From an uncultured Draconibacterium sp. (GTDB lineage: Bacteria > Bacteroidota > Bacteroidia > Bacteroidales > Prolixibacteraceae), in NCBI RefSeq assembly GCF_963675065.1, contig NZ_OY775906.1:2830001-2894000 (forward strand): 64,000 nucleotides of DNA, in the 5' to 3' direction. Under the pieces are notes generated by a model. That model made no database searches. It had not been told where the DNA came from and worked only from the letters and a program-made list of their open reading frames with translations. A program made the translations under genes and the position numbers. Every line of letters starts with the position of its first letter. The first letter of the stretch is position 1. This document shows, piece by piece, positions 43,909 through 53,050 of the stretch.

Positions 43909-45057
43909 CTATTTTAATATAGTTTCCGATTCTGCAACTGCAATTTTCGAATCGGCAGTGCCATAATACAACAACCACTTATTTTTAAAGTGGGCTAACC
44001 CTTCAACAAAACACACATTGTTAACCTGTCCGGTAATTTCAAAGGGCTGATCAGGAGTGATAAAATAATTTTCCATTCGAGCGAGCACTTTTGTCGGATC
44101 GTTTTTATCGGTAAGAATTTGTCCGGCTGCATAAGAGCCTTGCGCCAGATTCTTGTCGCCAAAGTCAGGGCTGTTTTTACTGTTGTAAATGAATATAAAT
44201 CCATTGTCGGTGTACAATGCCGGCGGACCGGGCTCAACCAATTCGCTGTCGAATTTTCCTTTTCGCGTTGAAAATAAAATCTTAAACGGAACGGTATAGT
44301 TGCGCATTTTATCAATCACCATTTTATCGGGATCGGTTTCTAAAATCGGATTCCAATCAATCAGGTTGTCGGAAGTTGCCATGTAGATATTCGACTCGCC
44401 CCAATACATCCAGTATTTACCGTTTACTTTTTTGGCAATCATTTTTCCGTTTTCCTCGCGACACAATATTGAACCCGATTTCGACCACATGTCAACATAT
44501 TCGTTTCCGGCTTTTTTAAAAACTGAACCGTGCTTGGTCCATTGCCGCAAATCACTTGAAGTTGCAACAAATAAACGCGCTTTATCGCCGTCATATGCCG
44601 TGTAAGTCATGTAATAAACACCATTTTCGTCCTCCACAACCCGCGGATCTTCACATCCTCCTTCCCACTCAAACTTTTTCAGTTCATCATTATCGGGAAA
44701 TAACACCGGTTCATTGTATTTTTCAAAATGATAACCATCTAAACTGTAAGCCAGCCCAATACGCGAAGTTCCATGATATTTACCCAGCACATCTTCGGCA
44801 CGATAAAGCAAAAAAAGCGTGTCACCTTTTACCACACTTGCCGGATTAAATACATCTTTTTCTTCCCAAAAAACTTCCGTCTCGCGCACGGGGCAAATAA
44901 AACTTCGATTTACAGTTGGCAACAGACAAGGATTTATTTCAGCATTCTTTGTAAAAGGAATTAAAAACTGATTTGATTTTTCGTTTTCATTTGAACACTG
45001 TGATAAGGTGATGAGCATTAATCCGGACAGTAGGAAAAGTTTAGAAGATTTCAACAT
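43909..45057 (-). CDS. GH130-like glycoside phosphorylase/hydrolase lipoprotein
   Basis: 382 residues from the ATG at 45057; the longer frame uses a TTG at 45096. Lipobox LSQC follows MLKSSKLFLLSGLMLI, so an exported lipoprotein. The five-bladed propeller family is indicated by FNPASVVKGDTLFLLYRAED, GCEDPRVVEDENGVYYMTYTAYDG, VEPGPPALYTDNGFIFIYNS and a C-terminal LLYYGTADSKIAVAE, all reminiscent of GH130 mannoside phosphorylases and related GH43/117 folds. The substrate is probably a beta-mannoside or similar (inference from family). A terminator at 45158 separates it from the upstream DUF1080 gene. Confidence 0.8.
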   Translation of the reverse strand: MLKSSKLFLLSGLMLITLSQCSNENEKSNQFLIPFTKNAEINPCLLPTVNRSFICPVRETEVFWEEKDVFNPASVVKGDTLFLLYRAEDVLGKYHGTSRIGLAYSLDGYHFEKYNEPVLFPDNDELKKFEWEGGCEDPRVVEDENGVYYMTYTAYDGDKARLFVATSSDLRQWTKHGSVFKKAGNEYVDMWSKSGSILCREENGKMIAKKVNGKYWMYWGESNIYMATSDNLIDWNPILETDPDKMVIDKMRNYTVPFKILFSTRKGKFDSELVEPGPPALYTDNGFIFIYNSKNSPDFGDKNLAQGSYAAGQILTDKNDPTKVLARMENYFITPDQPFEITGQVNNVCFVEGLAHFKNKWLLYYGTADSKIAVAESETILK

Positions 45058-45157
45058 TGTCTTACGTTTTATTGGTTTAGTGTTGTAAGTTAGCAAAAAT
45101 AGAGATCGCTCCTTGTTTTACTTGATTTTCAAAAAGTTTGCTTTTTCGGAATAGAAC

Positions 45158-45183
45158 AAAAAAAAGAGGCCGAAATGGCCTCT
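45158..45183 (-). terminator. Intrinsic terminator after DUF1080 gene
   Basis: AGAGGCC/GGCCTCT stem, loop GAAAT, followed on the minus strand by eight T residues. It lies 40 bp past the stop at 45224. Confidence 0.85.
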
Positions 45184-45223
45184 CTTTAAGTAAATTTATG
45201 TTCTGGAATATTTAGTGCAGAAT

Positions 45224-46210
45224 CTAGTTAACCGCCGGAGTAACGGTAAATTTGCGGAATTCTACTGGTCCGTGATCACCCTGAATCTGAAATGGGCCAG
45301 GTTCTCCTTCTTTGCTATCCAACGAGCCACCTGTAATTCCGGGAATAGGTCGATTGGAAATAATTTCTGTTCCATTCAGCAAAACGGTAACATGACGCCC
45401 AACCAGTGTCACGTCATAAGTTTGCCATTCGCCCGGTGCATTAGCCGCATAAACCGCAGGTGCAATAAAGCCGTAGATACCACCAATACTCACATCGTCG
45501 GTTCTTCCTTTAGAATCTTCAATCTGCAATTCGTGACGGCCACGAAGATAAATTCCACTGTTACTTCCTGCCGGGTAACGGAATTCAACGTGAAGTTTAA
45601 AATCCTCAAATTTCTGAATACTAATCAGGTTTCCACCCGATTCGGTGTTAACCATTACACCATCAATCATTTGAAACTTGTTGTTCTGTGGAATCACCCA
45701 TTTTTCCATATTTTCGGTAATCATCTCAATAGGATTTCCCCAAATTGGCGGTGCAGTTCTTTTAAGCGAAGGAGCCCGAACACCTGTCCATTCCAGTTTA
45801 TTACCATCGAGCATTTGATAGCCTGTAAGCTTATCGTCTTTTAGCGAAAACTCAAAATACAAATCATCAATATCCATCCATTGCGGTGGAATAGTGAAAT
45901 GATATTTATCCGTAGCTTCATCGTAAACTACTTCGGCAATTGGCCGGGCACTACCTTCGTACCCAACATAATATCCGGTTAAGGTAGAGAAACCAGATAA
46001 TTTAACCATAAGCCATCCGGGGAAACCGTCGGAAGCCATCAACCCATGTCGGAAAAGACCGAGATTTTCGATCTGTTGTTGAGTCATATTAATAGTTAAA
46101 TCCCACTTGCCAATTAATGGCGAGTCGCTTTCAACGCGCTGTGCCTGCACCGGAACAAAAGCCGTTAGTGCAATTGCAATTAATAAAATAATAGGTTTTA
46201 GTTTGTTCAT
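45224..46210 (-). CDS. DUF1080 (3-keto-disaccharide hydrolase) family protein
   Basis: 328 residues. Signal peptide MNKLKPIILLIAIALTAFVPVQAQ. An N-terminal domain of unknown type (about 30-150) precedes the DUF1080 beta-sandwich: FEDFKLHVEFRYPAGSNSGIYLRGRHELQIEDS, then APGEWQTYDVTLVGRHVTVLLNGTEI and PGPFQIQGDHGPVEFRKF. This family includes hydrolases of 3-keto-disaccharides and is abundant in Bacteroidota. The N-terminal domain has no motif I recognise. It is separate from the GH130-like gene because a terminator lies between them. Confidence 0.88.
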   Translation of the reverse strand: MNKLKPIILLIAIALTAFVPVQAQRVESDSPLIGKWDLTINMTQQQIENLGLFRHGLMASDGFPGWLMVKLSGFSTLTGYYVGYEGSARPIAEVVYDEATDKYHFTIPPQWMDIDDLYFEFSLKDDKLTGYQMLDGNKLEWTGVRAPSLKRTAPPIWGNPIEMITENMEKWVIPQNNKFQMIDGVMVNTESGGNLISIQKFEDFKLHVEFRYPAGSNSGIYLRGRHELQIEDSKGRTDDVSIGGIYGFIAPAVYAANAPGEWQTYDVTLVGRHVTVLLNGTEIISNRPIPGITGGSLDSKEGEPGPFQIQGDHGPVEFRKFTVTPAVN

Positions 46211-46476
46211 TGTTATTTATTTTGATGAATAAAATTGTTCATCTTGTTTCTAATATTCACAAAGCTACTTAAAAACTGTGTTTGAATAAAAAACTCGCAA
46301 TCAATTTATCAATTTAAAATACCATTTGGTACTTGTGCATTACTATCTGTTTGAATCTGCCTAATGACTTTCCTGTAATTTTCTTTTAAAATATTACGAC
46401 CAAAAGCGTTCGACTTTATTTATTCGGTCGCACAGCTCCGTTTTTTGAAGCACATTTGTTTTCAAATAAAACCAGA

Positions 46477-47151
46477 ATGAGCAAGAGTAGAACAAACAAG
46501 TGGCATTATACTTTAGAGTTACTGGTAGTATTTATTGGCGTAACCGCCGGATTTATTCTGAATAACTGGCGTGAAAATGCTGCTGAGAAAAAACTCGAAT
46601 ATAAATACCTCAAGAGTTTTTACAGAGACGTTCAGAATAATGAAAATGAAATCGATTCGCTTATTTCAAGTAGTCAGTTAAAATCTGACAAATTAATTGT
46701 CATTTTAAAAGAAACAGAACTGGTTAATAAGCCTCTTAACGAAGATCAGGCACGCGAGATTGTATCTGAAATTATCTACATCGAATGGTTGTCGGCCGCG
46801 AACGATACCTACGAAGACATTATCAACAGTGGAAATCTGAATTTGATTTCGGATTATCAGTTAAAGGAGAAGATAAGTTCGTATTACACTTTTCTGAATG
46901 AGATAAAGAATGTGGAGCAGTTTCACCAAAAACATATGGATAATTACGGGTTTCCTGTTTTATACAAAACCGTCAATTTACTATCGCAGGAATTTGTAAA
47001 TGAAGCAAGTTATCAATCTCTGGAATTTACCAATATGTATCTTGGCGTAATTTCCCTTATTCAACAAAACAATAATCACTACAGAAAAGCATTGGATAAA
47101 AACAGAGAACTTCAGGAGGCATTGCGCCATTCATTAAAATTGAAAGATTAA
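46477..47151 (+). CDS. DUF6090-like membrane-anchored protein
   Basis: 224 residues from the ATG at 46477; an upstream TTG at 46456 is unlikely. The start MSKSRTNKWHYTLELLVVFIGVTAGFILNNWREN is the family hallmark: one membrane helix followed by LNNW and a charged helical region. The rest is soluble and probably helical. The function is unknown. It begins a unit with the protease genes at 47158 and 48457 (spacings 6 bp each), which suggests a common membrane-associated role. Confidence 0.78.
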   Translation: MSKSRTNKWHYTLELLVVFIGVTAGFILNNWRENAAEKKLEYKYLKSFYRDVQNNENEIDSLISSSQLKSDKLIVILKETELVNKPLNEDQAREIVSEIIYIEWLSAANDTYEDIINSGNLNLISDYQLKEKISSYYTFLNEIKNVEQFHQKHMDNYGFPVLYKTVNLLSQEFVNEASYQSLEFTNMYLGVISLIQQNNNHYRKALDKNRELQEALRHSLKLKD

Positions 47152-47157
47152 AATACC

Positions 47158-48450
47158 ATGAAAAGAATTTTATCAATACTAATTATCGTTGTTAGTTTAT
47201 GTGGCTGTGGAATATCTACTACCAAAATATCCAATCAGAAGGTTCTGAACAAGCTGGAAGATTTAATTGAAGTTTCCGACTTTTTCAAACTCAAAGAAAC
47301 CTACAATCAGAATATTGATCAGCTTTCAGAAACACATAAACTATACTACAGCGCATTAATCAGCAATGTATTTAATAATGCAGAAGAATCGAATAAGGCC
47401 ATTGATGAACTACTCGAAAAACACAGTGCCTCACTTACCGATACGATGCTTAACGAACTGTACAGTACAAAACTTTTAAACCATGTAAATCTGTACGAAT
47501 ATTCAGAGACCGCAAAAGCCAGTGAATTTATTCAAACCAATTTTGCAGCACTGAACGATTCATCAGAATTAGAAAACCTGCAAAATGAGATAAAAATCTG
47601 GGAGGCATTAAAGGATGTTCCCCCTCAGGAAATTGTTAAAACCGCTGATGCACTGATTCCCATGACCAGGGATAAAGTGGGTTTATTTAATATCGATGTA
47701 AGTTTTGGGAACTCAACCAAAAACCTGCTTTTTGATACCGGGGCCAACTTTTCGGTAATGGTTCGGTCGCTGGCAAAAAAACTGAATTTAGAAATAACGG
47801 AGGCCGATTTTTATGTAACTGCAGCAACCGGTTTACGCGTTAAAAGCGACATAGCAATTGCGCCCGAACTCACCATTGCCGGTATTACTTTTAAGAATGT
47901 TTTCTTTTTGGTACTCGACGACAAGGACCTTTCTTTTCCGCAAATCGATTATTATATAAATGGTGCAATTGGATTTCCGGTTATTGAAGCAATGGATGAA
48001 ATTCGGGTAAGCAAAGACAACCAGATTTTTGTACCTCAAAATCCGGTGGAATATTCGTACAATAATTTTGCTTTGGATGGTTTGATGCCAATTATTGCTG
48101 CCGAATACAATGGCGATACTTTGCGCTTTAATTTTGATACAGGAGCCACAACCACATCCTTGTATCCACAATTTTATAAAGACTATAAAAACCAGGTTGA
48201 ACGAAATTTTGAGAAGGAAAAATTTACAGCCGGAAGTGGCGGTGGTATTATTGAGTTTGAAGGTTATATAATCGACAAGCTGAATTTAAAGGTGGCAGAC
48301 TCAGCGGCCCAAATTGACAGCGTTCGCCTGCACATTGAAGATATTGGAGGCAAGGAAAATAATTTCCACGGAAACTTTGGACAAGATTACATTAAACAGT
48401 TTGATGAAATGATAATCAGTTTTAAATATGCATCGGTAACCTTTAACTAG
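47158..48450 (+). CDS. Retropepsin-like aspartic protease lipoprotein with two DTGA motifs
   Basis: 430 residues. The signal peptide ends with LCGC, so Cys17 is a likely lipid anchor. After about 150 residues of helical N-domain come two aspartic-protease-like repeats: LLFDTGANFSVM (DTGA at 193-196) and FNFDTGATTTSLYP (DTGA at 327-330). Bacterial retropepsin-like proteins usually carry one DTG per chain and dimerise, so a tandem single-chain form would be self-sufficient like pepsin. It is flanked by DUF6090 and CPBP genes with 6-bp gaps. The substrate is unknown. Confidence 0.83.
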   Translation: MKRILSILIIVVSLCGCGISTTKISNQKVLNKLEDLIEVSDFFKLKETYNQNIDQLSETHKLYYSALISNVFNNAEESNKAIDELLEKHSASLTDTMLNELYSTKLLNHVNLYEYSETAKASEFIQTNFAALNDSSELENLQNEIKIWEALKDVPPQEIVKTADALIPMTRDKVGLFNIDVSFGNSTKNLLFDTGANFSVMVRSLAKKLNLEITEADFYVTAATGLRVKSDIAIAPELTIAGITFKNVFFLVLDDKDLSFPQIDYYINGAIGFPVIEAMDEIRVSKDNQIFVPQNPVEYSYNNFALDGLMPIIAAEYNGDTLRFNFDTGATTTSLYPQFYKDYKNQVERNFEKEKFTAGSGGGIIEFEGYIIDKLNLKVADSAAQIDSVRLHIEDIGGKENNFHGNFGQDYIKQFDEMIISFKYASVTFN

Positions 48451-48456
48451 TAAAAA

Positions 48457-49158
48457 ATGAAAGCAAGACAAAAAGCCGCAACTTTTCTTACGCAGCCGGC
48501 CGTAATTCTAACGTTTATTTCCATAATTCTTACGTTATCAATTGCCACCAGCAATTATGGCACTATCCTGGGATATGTAATCGTTTTAGTCACCGCCTGG
48601 GCGGTAAAATGGGACTGGTCGTTTTTTTCAATTCAAAAAAATCCATTGGCCAAAACAATTCTTAAAGCCGTTTTGTATACCATTCTCATCATAGTCGCCA
48701 ACGACTTTCTTTTTCAACCCGTAATCGAATATTTTTATGGTGCTACCGATTTAAGCAACTTCGAAGGCTTAAAAGGAAACTGGCAAAACTATCTTGTTTT
48801 TTTGGCCATAATGTGGATTTTTGCCGCGTTTGGCGAGGAATTTTTATATCGCGGTTATATGCTTAAACAACTGGCCCGAATTTTTGGCAACAGTCAGTTG
48901 GCATGGGTAGCAGCAATTCTTATTTCATCTTTAGCATTTGGTTTTGCGCATTTGTACCAGGGAGCTTCGGGTATAATTACCACCGGATTTGTGGCACTGC
49001 TATTTAGTTCGATATTCTACAAAAACCAAAAAAACCTTTGGGTACTGGTTCTTACACATGGTTTTTATGACGTATTTGGTATTACGATGATTTTTCTTGA
49101 TAAAGAACGTATCATTACCAACTGGGCACAGGAGCACATATTTTTCTTCCTGAGCTAG
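48457..49158 (+). CDS. CPBP-family intramembrane glutamic endopeptidase
   Basis: 233 residues with seven or so helices. The three CPBP motifs are present: EExxxR as EEFLYR (Glu127, Glu128, Arg132), FxxxH as FGFAH (His165) and HxxxD/N-type HGFYD (His201). The family (Rce1/CaaX-type) cuts within membranes and is often linked to signalling or peptide processing. It is the third gene of the DUF6090/aspartic protease unit and lies 72 bp before the first membrane AraC gene. Confidence 0.92.
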   Translation: MKARQKAATFLTQPAVILTFISIILTLSIATSNYGTILGYVIVLVTAWAVKWDWSFFSIQKNPLAKTILKAVLYTILIIVANDFLFQPVIEYFYGATDLSNFEGLKGNWQNYLVFLAIMWIFAAFGEEFLYRGYMLKQLARIFGNSQLAWVAAILISSLAFGFAHLYQGASGIITTGFVALLFSSIFYKNQKNLWVLVLTHGFYDVFGITMIFLDKERIITNWAQEHIFFFLS

Positions 49159-49180
49159 AAGCGTATCCATTTAATCCAAG

Positions 49181-49213
49181 CATACAATCTTCAATTATTT
49201 GTATAATTGTATG
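49181..49213. promoter_or_regulatory. Inverted repeat upstream of AraC-type gene
   Basis: CATACAAT (49181-49188) and ATTGTATG (49206-49213) flank 17 bases, ending 17 bp before the ATG at 49231. A position suited to an operator; no known regulator matched. Confidence 0.45.
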
Positions 49214-49230
49214 AAGCAAATATTGACTAA

Positions 49231-50373
49231 ATGGAAATTACGTTCTTAAATGCAATCGAATTACTTGCCGGATTTCAGGCATTTCTGTTTGCCATTTACC
49301 TACTATTTAATAATGAAGGGAAAAAGTTAAGCAACTACTTTATCGCCATTTTTATCCTGTTGCTGGCCTATAATGTGTTGGATTTTTTTGCCGATTTCAT
49401 TTTAAACCGCTGGTCGGAGAACATTACGACATTTTTACAACTCCTGATTTACCTGGCGGCACCGGCTTTGTATTTACACATAAAAACTTCGTTGTTCCCG
49501 GGCTACAATTTAAAGGGAAAGGACTTCTGGCATACCTTACCTTTCTTTTTACTTCTCGGCGTTGTTTTTTCCCTGCTTATTATTGAATACACCAAAGGAA
49601 GTGTGACGGAGGAAATTGAACGAATTGTTGGACTGTTTTTTTACGCCGTCTTGTATTTGCAGACTTTCCTGTATTTGTATTTTTCATACCGCCTTTTAAA
49701 AAAGCACAAAGAAATTTTCTTTGAAAACTATTCCAACACGAACACCAACAGATATGGTTATATATCAAATCTAATTCTTTTTGTTGCCGTGCTTTATTCC
49801 TTATCCATGGTAAATATAGTTACCCGGTGGGTATTTCATTTCGAGAGTTTTTCATTTATCTCGTACGTGGTAATAACAGCTGTTTTAATTCTGTTTTGCT
49901 GGCTTATCATCCTTGGATTACGATCGCCCGAACTTTTTATTGACGAGACCGAAGCCCAACCGCCAGCTCAAAAGTTAGTAAAGCAAAATGCCGGTAATTC
50001 AACATTAAAATCGGAGGATGAAAATAACAAGCAAGTTGAGCATGTTAATCAATATATGAAAGAAGAAGAACCGTTTTTGGATGCCTCGCTTACACTGCAA
50101 ACCCTGGCCAATGGAACCGGAATTCCGGCGCGAGAACTTTCCATTTTGATCAACCATCATTTAAATAAACATTTTTTCGATTTTGTAAACGAATTCAGAA
50201 TTGAAAAGGCAATGGAACTGTTAACCAGCCCCGACAGAAAAGATTATACTGTGTTGGAGATCTTATACGAAGTTGGGTTCAATTCAAAATCATCGTTTAA
50301 TACTGCCTTTAAAAAACATACGGGCCTTACTCCCACCGAATACCGCAGAAAAAGAGATGTGGCGGTAAGCTAA
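49231..50373 (+). CDS. Membrane-bound AraC-family regulator with seven-helix N-domain
   Basis: 380 residues. Residues 1-230 have about seven hydrophobic helices (LLAGFQAFLFAIYLLFNN to VLILFCWLIILGLRSP). A linker follows, then a C-terminal AraC/HTH_18 domain (LTLQTLANGTGIPARELSIL, FVNEFRIEKAMELL, GFNSKSSFNTAFKKHTGLTPTEYR). This architecture is frequent in Bacteroidota and implies membrane-tethered gene control. It is the first of two tandem regulators, with 24 bp between them. Confidence 0.9.
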   Translation: MEITFLNAIELLAGFQAFLFAIYLLFNNEGKKLSNYFIAIFILLLAYNVLDFFADFILNRWSENITTFLQLLIYLAAPALYLHIKTSLFPGYNLKGKDFWHTLPFFLLLGVVFSLLIIEYTKGSVTEEIERIVGLFFYAVLYLQTFLYLYFSYRLLKKHKEIFFENYSNTNTNRYGYISNLILFVAVLYSLSMVNIVTRWVFHFESFSFISYVVITAVLILFCWLIILGLRSPELFIDETEAQPPAQKLVKQNAGNSTLKSEDENNKQVEHVNQYMKEEEPFLDASLTLQTLANGTGIPARELSILINHHLNKHFFDFVNEFRIEKAMELLTSPDRKDYTVLEILYEVGFNSKSSFNTAFKKHTGLTPTEYRRKRDVAVS

Positions 50374-50397
50374 AAACCATTCATTAACTGAGTATTT

Positions 50398-51522
50398 ATG
50401 GAAATAATTATAACAACATTAATTTGGGCAGCTGTTTTTCAGGGATTTCTTTTGGGATTCATGTTTATATTCTCAAAAAAACACCGAAGCTTCTCGAATA
50501 AATTGCTTGGTTTGTTCCTGATTATATTTTTATTTGGGGCGATAGCTGATTTAATCCCATTCGATTTTATTGGAAACTATGACATTGGAGATTTGTTTGC
50601 CACACCCGAAGTAAAGTGGTTGTTTCCGGTTCTGTTTTTACATTATGTTTTAGAAAAAATTGGAAGAACAGCGCATTTGAAAAAATTTCTTGTCGGAAAT
50701 TATATCATTGCTTTTGGACTAATTTCGATTTCTGTTATTAATGTTATTCTGTTCTTATTATTCCATAAATCAATTAGGGATTTATTTGGATTTGATTCAG
50801 TTAATACATTTTATATGGCTCAGCAATATTGTGCTTTTCTTGTTACTGTATCTGCATTAATTATCGCAGTATTTGAAACACTAAAATACCGCAACATTGC
50901 GAAAAATGAATACTCCGATTCAACTATGCTTGCAATTAGTTGGTTGTGGCAATTTATTTTAATTCTTGTACCAGTTATTTTACTGTGGGGAGCTGAATTA
51001 ATTCGAATTTTATTTGGCGGTTTGGGGCAATCTGATATTGTAACTTTTGCCTGGGGATTTATCGCGCTATTTATTTATTTTGTAAGTTTCAAGGCCTTTA
51101 TACATCAGGATCTATTTGATGAATCGAAACAAAAAATCACCAAAAAGGAAAATTCATCTGTTAATCCGGAAGAAATAAAAACCGGCGATGATAAAAAGTC
51201 GTGCGAGACCATTAAAACTGAAATGGAAACTGGTCAGTATTTTTTAAACCATGATTTGACCATTCACGAATTTGCCAAAGAAATAAATAAATCGCCACGA
51301 TTGATTTCCAATTGCATCAATCAAAGTTTTGGTTTTAATTTTAATGAATGGGTAAACAATTATCGGGTTGATTTTGCGCTTCAGATTTTAAAAGATAAAA
51401 ATAACGACCATCTTTCCATAGAAGGAGTAGGCTCCGACTCCGGTTTTAAATCCAGATCGGCCATGTATATTGCTTTCAAAAAGAAAACCGGTGAAACTCC
51501 CGGCCATTTCCGAAGCAACTAA
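50398..51522 (+). CDS. Second membrane-bound AraC-family regulator
   Basis: 374 residues, same plan as the preceding gene: about seven helices to residue 250, then an AraC-type DNA-binding domain (LTIHEFAKEINKSPRLISNC, NEWVNNYRVDFALQIL, GSDSGFKSRSAMYIAFKKKTGETPGHFR). The sequence differs clearly from the neighbour, so it is an old duplication or independent recruitment. Targets are unknown; the adjacent protease unit is the natural candidate. Confidence 0.9.
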   Translation: MEIIITTLIWAAVFQGFLLGFMFIFSKKHRSFSNKLLGLFLIIFLFGAIADLIPFDFIGNYDIGDLFATPEVKWLFPVLFLHYVLEKIGRTAHLKKFLVGNYIIAFGLISISVINVILFLLFHKSIRDLFGFDSVNTFYMAQQYCAFLVTVSALIIAVFETLKYRNIAKNEYSDSTMLAISWLWQFILILVPVILLWGAELIRILFGGLGQSDIVTFAWGFIALFIYFVSFKAFIHQDLFDESKQKITKKENSSVNPEEIKTGDDKKSCETIKTEMETGQYFLNHDLTIHEFAKEINKSPRLISNCINQSFGFNFNEWVNNYRVDFALQILKDKNNDHLSIEGVGSDSGFKSRSAMYIAFKKKTGETPGHFRSN

Positions 51523-51621
51523 TGTCTTGAATATCTATATCCAAATTTACAACTAGTTATTTACTGCTTACTACGTAGAAAAACAGGTAGTTATATAATC
51601 ATCCTAGAAGATCAGATTCTC

Positions 51622-51651
51622 TTGTGGATTAAATATTTATTTTTATTTTTG
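51622..51651 (+). promoter_or_regulatory. Bacteroidota-type promoter of the TetR operon
   Basis: TTG (51622-51624), 19-base spacer, then TATTTTTG (51644-51651), an exact TAnnTTTG -7 element. The expected start of transcription falls about 51657-51660, inside the operator. Confidence 0.72.
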
Positions 51652-51652
51652 T

Positions 51653-51674
51653 ACTGACTGTACGGGCGGTCAGT
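51653..51674. promoter_or_regulatory. TetR-type operator (inverted repeat)
   Basis: ACTGAC-N10-GTCAGT, a perfect 6-bp inverted repeat. It begins two bases after the -7 element and covers the likely transcription start, so binding would block transcription. It lies 23 bp before the tetR ATG. Confidence 0.65.
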
Positions 51675-51697
51675 TTTGAAAAGATAGAATTTAATTT

Positions 51698-52240
51698 ATG
51701 AACAAGAGAGAACAACTGATTGAAATAGCTACAAAATTATTCTCTGAAAGAGGGTTTGAGAACACACCACTATCGGTGGTTTGTGATAAGGCTAATGTTT
51801 CCAAGGGGCTAATTTCGCACCACTTTAAATCGAAGAATGGATTATTGAGGGAGATTTTCCTGAGAACAACAAAGTTAATTGTTGAAATAAACGCTATTGA
51901 TAAAACAAATCAAACTCCCCGGGAACAGCTGGTCGAACTTTTGGAATCATTCTTTTTGCAATTGGAAGCAGACAAAATGTTTTTCCAGTTTAATTTAAAT
52001 ATGATGGTTCAACCAACTACCAGAGAAGTGTTAAATGACTTAATCAAAGAAAGGTCATCTTTTATACTGGAAGCTACAAAAAGCATTTTTGATAAAATAG
52101 ATGCATCTGATTCTTTTGTAAAGAGCCACCTATTTATTGCAGAACTGGATGGAATTGCACTAAACTACCTGGGGATTTATAAAGATTTTCCTTTACAGCA
52201 AATTAAAGAACTCATTATAAAGAAATACGCACAGCAATGA
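51698..52240 (+). CDS. TetR/AcrR-family transcriptional regulator
   Basis: 180 residues. The N-terminal DNA-binding domain is typical: EQLIEIATKLFSERGFENTPLSVVCDKANVSKGLISHHFKSKNGLLREIF. The helical C-terminal domain resembles TetR_C families without a recognised ligand. The upstream operator suggests autoregulation. Its stop overlaps the GNAT start by ATGA (52237-52240), so it heads a six-gene operon to 56082. Confidence 0.92.
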   Translation: MNKREQLIEIATKLFSERGFENTPLSVVCDKANVSKGLISHHFKSKNGLLREIFLRTTKLIVEINAIDKTNQTPREQLVELLESFFLQLEADKMFFQFNLNMMVQPTTREVLNDLIKERSSFILEATKSIFDKIDASDSFVKSHLFIAELDGIALNYLGIYKDFPLQQIKELIIKKYAQQ

Positions 52241-53028
52241 ATTTTACGAAAACCGAGAATTCAAAAATAATCGATATATTAAGGGACAAACTGTATCAAA
52301 AATTAACCGCTCCTATTGATGCTATGTGGGAACAGCTATATATTGCATCCTCTCAACATTACCTTATTGAAAATAATACTAAAACAATTGGGTATTGTAG
52401 TATAAACAACGAAAAGTGCTTACTGCAAATATTTCTATTAGAAGAATATAACTCAAAAATGGAGCATGTTGTTACAGCATTAATCGATTTAAAATTAATT
52501 ACTTCTGCAAGGTTGAGTTCAAATGAACCAATTTCATTTAACACATGTTTATCATTATCAAAAAGCATTAAAGCAAATACATTTTGTTTTGAACATCCCG
52601 GTATTAATATTGAAATAGACTCAACATGGAATGTAGAATTAGTGACAACCGATGATATTCCTTCTGTTAAAGCGTTCTTAAAAAAACAAGTTGGAATGGA
52701 CGACACATTTGGTTATACGGAAAACCTTGTTTCAAGAAAAGAAATATTCGTTGTGAAAGAAGCGGATGTAATTATTGCAACCAGCGAATGTAGAATGAGC
52801 GATTCGCAAGCTGAGATTGCCGATTTAGGCATCATTGTAAATAGGGATTTTCAAGGAAAAGGAATTGCCACACAAGTAATGCAAATGCAGGTGAATAGGG
52901 TGTTAAAAGCGAACAAAAAACCAATTTGTTCAACAACATTGGGAAATATTGCTGCAAGAAAAGCAATTGAAAAATCAAGCTTTTATTGTTCCAATATTAT
53001 ATTTGATATTACCCTTTCTGATAAATAA
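52237..53028 (+). CDS. GNAT-family N-acetyltransferase
   Basis: 263 residues. The C-terminal half holds a GNAT fold with acetyl-CoA motif A, IVNRDFQGKGIATQVMQMQV (Q/RxxGxG/A), and NIAARKAIEKSSFYC, a typical end. The N-terminal half (about 1-125) is a divergent second domain of similar style. Substrate unknown; many TetR-controlled GNATs detoxify amines or antibiotics. It overlaps the regulator by four bases. Confidence 0.85.
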   Translation: MNFTKTENSKIIDILRDKLYQKLTAPIDAMWEQLYIASSQHYLIENNTKTIGYCSINNEKCLLQIFLLEEYNSKMEHVVTALIDLKLITSARLSSNEPISFNTCLSLSKSIKANTFCFEHPGINIEIDSTWNVELVTTDDIPSVKAFLKKQVGMDDTFGYTENLVSRKEIFVVKEADVIIATSECRMSDSQAEIADLGIIVNRDFQGKGIATQVMQMQVNRVLKANKKPICSTTLGNIAARKAIEKSSFYCSNIIFDITLSDK

Positions 53029-53050
53029 TTTTTGAAATACAAGAATTGCG

